Assembly (NCBI GenBank): GCA_032209605.1
Contig: JASFXZ010000032.1
Coordinates: 6,759,722 to 6,823,721, forward strand
Length of the DNA stretch: 64,000 bases
Direction of reading: 5' to 3'
Source of the DNA: Mactromeris polynyma
Lineage: Eukaryota; Mollusca; Bivalvia; Venerida; Mactridae
A program made the translations under genes and the position numbers. The notes beneath the pieces were generated by a model. That model was given only the letters and a program-made list of their open reading frames with translations, did no database searches and was not told the origin of the DNA. Below, one piece after another: positions 55,325 to 64,000 of the stretch; position 1 is the stretch's first letter; every line of letters begins with the position of its first letter.

Positions 55325-57545
55325 GCAAACTCTTCACACATCTCTAGATCAAACCCTTCACACATCTCTAGAGCAACCTCTTCACACATCTCTAGAGCAA
55401 CCTCTTCACACACATCTATAGAGCAACCTCTATACACATCTCTATAGCAACCTCTATACACATCTCTAGAGCAACCACTATACACATCTCTAGAGTAACC
55501 TCTATACACATCTCTAGAGCAACATCTATACACATCTCTAGAGCAACCTCTATACACATTTCTAGAGCAACCTCTTCACACATCTCTAGAGCAACCTCTA
55601 TACACATCTCTAGAGCAACCTCTTCACACACATCTATAGAGCAACCTCTATACACATCTCTAGAGCAAACTCTTCACACATCTCTAGAGCAACCTCTTCA
55701 CACATCTCTAGAGCAACCTCTATACACATCTCTAGAGCAAACCCTCATACATCTCTAGAGCAACCTCTTCTCACACATCTATAGAGCAAACTCTTCACAC
55801 ATCTCTAGAGCAACCTCTATACACATCTCTAGAGCAACCTCTTCTCACACATCTCTAGAGCAACCTCTTCTCACACATCTCTAGAGCAACCTCTTCTCAC
55901 ACATCTCTAGAGCAACCTCTTCTCACACATCTCTAGAGCAACCTCTATACACATCTCTAGAGCAACCTCTTCTCACACATCTCTGGAGCAACCTCTTCTC
56001 ATACATCTCTAGAGCAACCTCTTCTCACACATCTCTAGAGCAACCTCTTCTCACACATCTCTAGAGCAACCTCTTCTCACACATCTCTAGAGCAACCTCT
56101 ATACACATTTCTAGAGCAACCTCTTCACACATCTCTAGAGCAACCTCTATACACATCTCTAGAGCAACCTCTTCACACACATCTATAGAGCAACCTCTAT
56201 ACACATCTCTAGAGCAAACTCTTCACACATCTCTAGAGCAACCTCTTCACACATCTCTAGAGCAACCTCTATACACATCTCTAGAGCAAACCCTCATACA
56301 TCTCTAGAGCAACCTCTTCTCACACATCTATAGAGCAAACTCTTCACACATCTCTAGAGCAACCTCTTCTCACACATCTCTAGAGCAACCTCTTCTCACA
56401 CATCTCTAGAGCAACCTCTTCTCACACATCTCTAGAGCAACCTCTTCTCACACATCTCTAGAGCAACCTCTTCTCACACATCTCTAGAGCAACCTCTTCT
56501 CACACATCTCTAGAGCAAACTCTTCACACATCTCTAGAGCAACCTCTATACACATCTCTAGAGCAACCTCTTCTCACACATCTCTAGAGCAACCTCTATA
56601 CACATCTCTAGAGCAACCTCTTCTCACACATCTCTAGAGCAACCTCTTCTCACACATCTCTAGAGCAACCTCTTCTCACACATCTCTAGAGCAAACTCTT
56701 CACACATCTCTAGAGCAACCTCTATACACATCTCTAGAGCAACCTCTTCTCACACATCTCTAGAGCAACCTCTATACACATCTCTAGAGCAACCTCTTCT
56801 CACACATCTCTAGAGCAACCTCTTCTCACACATCTCTAGAGCAACCTCTTCTCACACATCTCTAGAGCAACCTCTATACACATCTCTAGAGCAACCTCTT
56901 CTCACACATCTCTGGAGCAACCTCTTCTCATACATCTCTAGAGCAACCTCTTCTCACACATCTCTAGAGCAACCTCTATACACATCTCTAGAGCAACCTC
57001 TTCTCACACATCTCTGGAGCAACCTCTTCTCATACATCTCTAGAGCAACCTCTTCTCACACATCTCTAGAGCAACCTCTTCTCACACATCTCTAGAGCAA
57101 CCTCTTCTCACACATCTCTAGAGCAACCTCTATACACATCTCTAGAGCAACCTCTTCTCACACATCTCTGGAGCAACCTCTTCTCACACATCTCTAGAGC
57201 AACCTCTTCTCACACATCTCTAGAGCAACCTCTTCTCACACATCTCTAGAGCAAACCCTCACACATCTCTAGAGCAACCTCTATACACATCTCTAGAGCA
57301 ACCTCTATACACATCTCTAGAGCAAACCCTCACACATCTCTAGAGCAACCTCTATACACATCTCTAGAGCTACCTCTATACACATCTCTAGAGCAAACCC
57401 TCACACATATCTAGAGCAAACCCTTCACACATCTCTAGAGCAACCTCTATACACATCTCTAGAGCAAACTTTTCACACATCTCTAGAGCAAACCCTTCAC
57501 ACATCTCTAGAGCAATATCTTCATACACATCTCTAGAGCAACAGA
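55325..57545. repeat. 2.2-kb satellite of 24/26-bp units, each with an XbaI site
   Basis: Roughly 90 units alternate between types: CAACCTCTATACACATCTCT plus AGAG (24 bp), CAACCTCTTCTCACACATCT plus CTAGAG (26 bp), and 24-bp variants with CTCTTCACACAT. Nearly every unit holds TCTAGA. A block near 55552 recurs near 56101 with the same unit order, so higher-order repeats of about 550 bp exist. The frames through it encode only repeat peptides. Confidence 0.97.
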
Positions 57546-57954
57546 TTCGCTACAGGAACATTATCAATTTTTCTTGAGTAACACCAACCACCAATCAAAT
57601 CTCAACGAAGCCGAAATTTGCATCTCCCTAGGAAGATTACTCTGCAGAGACTGCACGGTACATGCAGTTGTGTTTGTATATTCCATTAGATCACTATCGT
57701 TGTTGTGTTATCAGATAAGAGATCATTTTCGATACACAACACTTATTATGGTGGCAAACTGATTACATGTAAAAATATTTGTAAAATCTTCAAGTAGTAT
57801 AATCAGCGAAAACGAAAATAATCAAAGCAAAGAAAAACTCAGAGGTATGAATAGTCACACTTCTGTCTGTTAAGTGAAATACGTGTACATGAATTGTGAC
57901 GTAAATAATTATAGTAAGAAGAATGATAATAAATTCAAGAAGAAGTACAACAAG
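57546..57954. other. Spacer between satellite and purine tract
   Basis: No gene or repeat recognised. Confidence 0.5.
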
Positions 57955-58530
57955 AACTAAAATAATAATGAGGAAAAGAATGAGAAGAACAGCAAGTACA
58001 GAATAATGAACCAGAAAAAAGAGAACAAAATGAAGAACAAGGGAAAGAAGATTAAGAAGAAGAAGACACGGAAGAAAATGTGGCACAAGAAAAAAGAAGA
58101 TTAAGAAGAAGAAGGTTAAGAAGAAGAAGATCATGAAGAAGACGAAGAAGATCGAGAAGAAGAAGAAGAAGATCAAAAAGAAGAAGAAGATCAAAAAGAA
58201 GAAGAATATCAAGAAGAAGAAGAAGAAGATCAAGAAGAAGAAGAAGATCACGAAGAAGAACAAGAAGAAGAAGAATATCAAGAAGAAGAAGAAGATCAAG
58301 AGGAAGAAGAAGATCAAGAGGAAGAAGAAGATCAAGAAGAAGAAGAAGATCAAGAAGAAGGAGAAGATCAAGAGGAAGAAGAAGATCAAGAAGAAGAAGA
58401 AGATCAAGAAGAAGAAGAAGATCAAGAAGAAGAAGAAGATCAAAAAGAAGAAGAAGATCAAAAAGAATAAGAAGATCAAAAAGAAGAAGAAAATCAAGAA
58501 GAAGAACAAGAACAATAACAAAATACAATA
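57955..58530. repeat. Purine-rich (GAA)n/ATCAAG tract
   Basis: From about 58050 nearly every base is A or G, interrupted by ATC roughly every 15-18 bp (unit GATCAAGAAGAAGAAGAA). It opens frames on both strands of poly-Lys/Ile, poly-Leu/Asp or Phe-rich type, none a real protein. Homopurine mirror tracts can form triplex DNA. Confidence 0.93.
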
Positions 58531-60914
58531 ACTACAAAAAGAAGCAGAAGAACCAAAAAGGCAGAACAAATATTTTTCTCAAGTCAATGTACTCGACAAT
58601 ATGACAGTGAGGCAATGAATATATACATAGGCAATGATATGGTATCAGTAGGATTGTTGATATACATGTAGAAGAATATCACTTACGTAAATCGATTGTG
58701 TGGGAGAGTGTTTTAAATTATTATTGTACAGTGCAACGTTTTACGTATGGATGACATCACCATGGTAAGTGGTAGGTGACGTATTAATACGTAGAAAACC
58801 CATTTCATGAAATTGAATTCTTTCATTCGCATTGTATAAAGATATTTACTATAAGAATTTTGACGAACAGTTGAAGCAATAGCGAAATATGAGAAAGAAT
58901 GAATCTTTGCATTTGTTTTCATCGGATTAAACCGTGGCATTTGTGTACAAAATCTGAGTTGTGCATGTTTCGGCACAAGTCATCTTATTTCAAATTTAAA
59001 AAATAACATAAAGTTTAATTTTGCTGTTGAATTTTAACATTGATGTCGACCACTAATATTGCTTTATTATAAATTGTGAGAAATTTGCAATACACATGGA
59101 TATTATTTGTTTGTGTGACTCGAGTGGAGTGAATGTTTTATAATAACTCGGTCAACGCGTCTGTGTTCTGAATGTAGCGTCAATTTCAATGTCGTTGCAG
59201 AAATAAAGGGCGGTAACTTTAGAATCAATTGAAAATTTCAACTTCAAAGGCTTAGCAGATTTTGATAATGTTTATGGTAAGTTTCACGTAAATCGTCCGA
59301 TCTTAGTTAATACAAGTCAGCCGGATGAATTTAATCAGTGAAGTTGAATCCACCATTTCCGGTGTCAAGAGAGCAATATCTGGGTAATATTTGTTGTTGT
59401 TGTTGTTGTTGTTATTTTAAGTTCTATAAATAATTTATCAACTTTTGATAGAATCTGTGCGAGCCGTGAACTTTCAGCCTAATACATGCAGAAGACAAAA
59501 ATAGATTAACCAATAAAAATCACTTGAGCAACAATAAATTTAACGACCTATAACCGCCATGTAGGCCCTATTCGTAAGTGACATTGTAGTGCAGTCAGTA
59601 TGGTAGCAGGCACGTATACCTGGGTGTATGGTTTGGGTGTTCGAGCCTCTTCTACGACATTTTTTATTACATTTATTTATTTTAGTTTTTTTTATTACTT
59701 TATATTTTAATTTGACCGGGTCGATTATAAGTGTTTTAATTATATTCTTTAAGATTTATTTATTTGTGTTGCTAAGGTTTTGAAAATAACTCATACGCAA
59801 TGCATTTCAATCGCTGTGACCTCCATTAATTGCCGCTTCAGTGTCAGATTTGCTGCCGGCGTTATAAAATATGTCTCAGACATGAACCCGAGTCTATAAT
59901 ATGTACAGGGTATATTCCTTCGTGAACACGTTTCCCTTAAGAAGAATTTCGTAAGCAATAAATGCCATTAAGCCTTTTAATTGGTCAATAAAATTAAACG
60001 ATTGCCGATGTTATCTGGATGTGACTGTACACAACCACAAAATTCCAATGTTTATGTTAATATTTGTTCGGCCTTACTTTTTACTATGTTTTGTCACAAA
60101 AACAATTGTTTTTATATATGCTACTTTCCTTTTCAATGCGCATGCGCAGTTGACAGTAAATTAAACTCGCAATGTCCTCACAATTTTGCTTTTATATTTT
60201 TTATCAGCAGATACGATTTCTGTCAGTGAGGTCATTTTAACAAATTAGAAACAGGTTACGTTATTTGAATTGATTGTATTATAACACTTGCTGACAAAAA
60301 CTCATGAAAACGATATCGCCCCCTGATATCACACGTACGTTTGTTGTACATAATTAAACAAGGTCTAATAGTGTAATATCAATTATAATATCACTCTAAT
60401 ATACTCCCCCCGAACTATTATTAACTTATTGTTCTTTACCTGTTCATTTGCCAAAGCTTTTGTGTTTGCCTCGACAACACCGAATGACGCGACCTCTGAT
60501 TGTATGATATCCACTGCGATGAATAGTGGAGATTAGCCGAACAGATAAGATAAAATCTAATCTATATTGCGATAAGCCCTCGACGAACGCCCAATAGCGA
60601 ACGAGCCCGCTAATTGCAGACGATAATAACGCAGCTATTTCAACTCAGTCCAATATCGAACGCTGATCGGAGCGGAACGCATTTCTCTTTACGGACTGAC
60701 TGTTGTAATTCTTTACATTAAAAAGAGTGTTAACATGTGGAAGAATAGATTTTACAGTGAATTTTAAATAAACGATACCGGATTATAAGAATGACATCTT
60801 GAGAAAGGTCACAGCGCATGTCACTTGCGGGTTACTGCACATTACGCAAGGGTCAAGTTTTCAGTGCTGGGTAGTTTAAGAATGATTGACTAAAGATAAC
60901 GTTGTGTTTAAAAG
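58531..60914. other. Region upstream of the FOG-like gene
   Basis: No coding exon recognised. Includes a (GTT)n tract at 59394-59412, a tRNA-like stretch at about 59590-59665 (B-box-like GGTGTTCGAGCC), a perfect NRF-1 palindrome TGCGCATGCGCA at 60137-60148 and a more CpG-rich segment at 60580-60690. The 5' UTR of the FOG-like gene probably lies in the last few hundred bases. Confidence 0.5.
60540..60580 (+). promoter_or_regulatory. GATA-motif cluster upstream of the FOG-like exon
   Basis: AGATAAG (60543-60549), AGATAAA (60548-60554) and CGATAAG (60570-60576) lie within 35 bp, about 340 bp before the start codon. FOG proteins are GATA cofactors and vertebrate FOG genes are reported GATA targets, so autoregulation is plausible. 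AT-rich DNA gives GATA matches by chance. Confidence 0.35.
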
Positions 60915-60954
60915 ATGTCCAGACGAAAGCAGTCAAACCCCAAGCCGGTAAAAC
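60915..60954 (+). CDS. First coding exon of a FOG/ZFPM-like zinc-finger gene (rest outside window)
   Basis: ATG opens 13 codons, MSRRKQSNPKPVK, followed by C and a perfect GTAAGT donor in phase 1. MSRRKQ at the extreme N-terminus is the short repression motif that recruits NuRD through RBBP4/7 in FOG1/2, SALL, BCL11 and related zinc-finger regulators. MSRRKQSNP followed by basic residues, with the exon ending after a Lys and the first base of an Arg codon, is closest to FOG (ZFPM) as I remember it. SALL or BCL11 relatives cannot be excluded without the zinc-finger exons. No second exon was recognised up to 64000, so the first intron is over 3 kb. Confidence 0.72.
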
Positions 60955-63900
60955 GTAAGTATTCTTTCATGTTTATTGTTTTAGCATTTTCCTTCTAGTG
61001 TGATACTATGATAAGCCTAATGTTTGTGCTGTACATGGCGTGTTTTTTTTTACTTTTCGTTGTGAACAGTTGTTTATCTTTGAAAGTAATATCCAATTGT
61101 ATGGATAACTAGACTAGTGTTATAATGAATAATCAAAATTAAAATGTTCAAATTATTTTAATTATTTAATTTCAAAATAAAATACTAGCTACGATTTTAT
61201 GACATGCGTACGTATGTCCTCATTCCTAATTGATTATCAATTACAATCGGATGCTTAATCAATCAATGAGAAAAAATAACATCAGTGTTTTATATACCCA
61301 GAATCATCAGCTCGTCCAAAATTGTCATTAAAAAATAACCGTGTCCACTTTCCTATAGGATTTTGGAGTTATAGCCAAAACAGAGTCATGTATTATTTTA
61401 TAATTACCAATTAATTAGTAGTGGAAACACATAAGTGCATATATTGCATGAAACGATGTCAACATGAACGTCATTAAGCATTGGAGATCATAAAAAAAAA
61501 CACAAAAAATATTTACAGTATAATTACTAGTAAGTATATTGTACGTGCTTGGTTGATGCGTAAACCAATATTTTTCAAACGTGTTGTGAGAATAAGACGA
61601 ACGTGAAATAACTACCATATATATATGTGTGTGTATTGAAGTTATGGACATTCAGTGTATGTTTTCCCTGTTTTAAGTGCTGTCACTTACTGTATGTTGA
61701 AACAAATGAATGATAACGATCAATATAGTTATCATATCTCTCCTCACAGTTTGTCCAAAATCATTGCTATGTGTAATATTGACCCGCGTTGCTATGGTCA
61801 TGCAAGCATTTTTAGCCGTTCTCTGATAAGCGAAGTTCCCGTAGATAAAATTTTAAAATGTCTCCCCTGATAAGCAAATGTCCCTAGTTTGCTATCAATC
61901 CATTATCTTGTCCCATATTTAGATAATCAACTAACCCCTCCTGTTTTCGAGCGTTAAATGAGATGTTTTGTAACGTTAACCCACGTCTGAGTCAAACAAT
62001 ACGCAGAAATCAAGATTTTTTATTATATTTTAGGACGAGATTAGCCGCAAATACTATCAGACACTTATAGTGTCATAGGACGTAGGATTCGGTTTGAAAC
62101 CATCGCAAACAAGCTTCATTATATCATGTATACTGTAAGCCACACTCAATACTGCGTCATACTGGTTTCAAACTGCAGTATCTTACCCGATTTCAAAACA
62201 ATATTTAAGGATAATAAGAGAACAGAATAGAACAAGAATATAACCGTGATTGATGTGCAAAAGTAAACAAGCCTTACATTGATAAAATAAGTCCACATAA
62301 CATTGATTCATGTGTGGCTATGTTTTAACATGAGAACAATATATATTATATACATTTGTAGTTTCATATATTTATCATGTACATACCTTCTTGAAATAAT
62401 ATCCAAGCATAATATGCTATTAGTTTACGTTGATATTGCTAGTTTGATATTGGTTTGAATAATAATAATAATAATAAATATCTTTACTTATAGAATTATA
62501 TATTGTCTATCTAAAATTTCATTTCATTAACATAATAATAGACGTTCTATATGTATTGCTGTATTGCGGCTATTTCAAACAAAACAAAACACGAGTTTAA
62601 TTCGATTTCTATTTACGTTGTCACGTCAACAGCAAAAACACTGTTCTATATACATGTAAACTAATACATAAGGTTAATTTGACAAAAAGTATGTACAGAA
62701 TTATTAAAGGACGAACTGTATAATATCATGAACGTTTTGAATTGACAAACATAATAGTACAATATTTTATTCATAGCAACGCATCGGTATATATGTGTAG
62801 GACTACATTAAACTACGTCAATATTTGTAATACAAACAGTAGCAATATAATTGTTACCATGTGGTTTTATCTAGATAGCAAAATAATTTGAATGGTCTTT
62901 AATGCATGGACGCCGGCAGAGTGGTAGTGGGATAGAGCGACTGACTCCTGATCCGAAAGTCTTGAATACGAATCCCACCTGGGGCGAAATTTAACTGCAA
63001 AAAAACGCAATACATGAAGCAGACATGAAAACGGGTTAGTAACCCCATCAATCCGTCATGGAGAGTGATTAATATAAGTTGTTAACTTGTTTCACAATCG
63101 ATGTAAAATAAATAAGTTTAAATTAAATATTTACTAGTCCTTTTCGACAATGCGGTTACAGACGAATTGGTAATGGTATAAGCAATTATAATACACACCG
63201 TGATGTTTGTATGTGGTTTCCAATTTTCACTTTATGCTGTACATGTATACATATTTAATCTCCATATTATGTCATATCATATTATCGCCTCACAGTTGCT
63301 CTAATCATCAAAAAGACAGATTTCTGTCGTGAAAGTTTTGCCTACAAGTATATTTGTATTAATTTTAAGTTCAAGATCAATGAGTATTCAATGTCATTTT
63401 AAAATTTATTACAAAAATTGACGAAAATTTAATTTGAATAAACAATAAAATTATCATTATCAACTAATTTCGAGAAATAAACGCACATACTACAATATAA
63501 ATGTAGCCCTATATGAACACAGCTTGATATTTAGTGACTAGTTTCAAATGAGTTCAAGCTATGCATATTGAAATAACATGTCTTTGACGCTTTTCGCTTA
63601 AAATGTTTCATTTTATGTGTTAAAAGACATTTCATTTTGCATGTACATGTTTTTAAATAAACCAGTTTTCACGTAGATTTGTCGCAACAGCATTTTAACT
63701 ACCGGATCATAGCAAAACTTTAATTCTTAGTTAATATTATTCAATCTTAATGATAAATTAGTCTGATGTGTGATAGTAAACATTGATCCCCTGCTTCAGA
63801 CCAATTCAAAACGATGAGTAAATTTGATGTTATTTATTTAGTATGTCGACCAAAAACTAGTAAATGATTCATATATTGACGTATGTATCTTAACAAATCA

Positions 63901-64000
63901 TCCGTGCCCAACATAAACATATCTCAGCAACATCTAGTGTACTATATTTATCTCATTTATGAGCGTTTCAAGACAGCACAGTCGGTCCCTCATATGTTCG
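60955..64000 (+). other. First intron of the FOG-like gene (open at right edge)
   Basis: No exon was recognised. The stretch is AT-rich. It contains an (AAT)n tract at 62458-62476 that resembles the LINE 3' terminus and a tRNA-headed SINE at about 62905-63120. Confidence 0.5.
62905..63120 (+). mobile_element. tRNA-headed SINE (S5)
   Basis: The head AGTGGTAGTGGGATAGAGCG...GAATACGAATCCCACC has clear A and B boxes. ACGGGTTAGTAACCCC follows, then the tail AACTTGTTTCACAATCGATG plus TAAAATAAATAA shared with S2. Confidence 0.7.

Noticed and set aside
55267..55655. Cys-rich repeat frames (MYRGCSRDVYRGC type)
   Set aside because: Translation of the satellite; units of 24 and 26 bp shift the frame repeatedly.
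43010..57545. CRISPR-like arrays (regular repeats)
   Set aside because: These are direct tandem repeats without unique spacers, in an intron-bearing animal genome.
57790..58569. 259-residue Phe/Leu-rich frame and poly-Lys frames
   Set aside because: Translation of the purine tract. No start context, codon pattern or family supports a protein.

Overview
This is an AT-rich animal nuclear DNA window. It holds five spliced protein-coding genes, three complete and two running off the ends, plus one young LINE retrotransposon and dense short transposons and tandem repeats. Introns are GT-AG. The repeats include tRNA-headed SINEs, short inverted-repeat elements ending in CAGTAAAACCTC or CAGTCGAACCTC, and an element with a CCCCCTTCGAAGAAGAG core. 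With the protein sequences these suggest a bivalve mollusc, probably a heterodont; that placement is from memory of such repeats, not a database search. The provided reading frames mostly miss the genes because the exons are short; I rebuilt the genes by joining exons whose splice phases agree.

Layout: (1) 567-10228, minus: BtpA/SgcQ-family TIM-barrel gene (the F13E9.13-like group of invertebrates), five exons visible, 3' end beyond the left edge. (2) 11456-19575, plus: cyclin E, ten exons, 431 residues, with both Fbw7-type phosphodegron regions. (3) 23931-30669, minus: URI1, the prefoldin-like RPB5 interactor, nine exons, 483 residues, converging on cyclin E. (4) 30909-36404, plus: mitochondrial ribosomal protein L3, nine exons, 375 residues, divergent from URI1 with 239 bp between start codons. 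(5) About 24 kb without a recognised host gene (36.4-60.9 kb). It holds a CR1/L2-like LINE (45481-49772), hAT-like short elements, SINEs, a 56-bp tandem array, a 42-44-bp CpG-rich array, a 2.2-kb XbaI-type satellite and a 0.5-kb purine tract. (6) 60915-60954, plus: a 13-codon first exon carrying the FOG/SALL/BCL11 NuRD-recruiting motif, most like FOG (ZFPM), followed by intron to the right edge.

The most notable points are these. Cyclin E and URI1 are neighbours here as at human 19q12. URI1 and MRPL3 share a short divergent promoter. The LINE's two reading frames are in the same frame, separated by a single TAG. A triplicated splice donor lies in URI1. One transposon insertion can be dated against an empty-site paralog elsewhere in the same window. 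At least six short DNA-transposon families are visible, several nested in one another. I found no clearly new biological system; the LINE stop-codon arrangement and the transposon/satellite architecture are the best candidates for follow-up.
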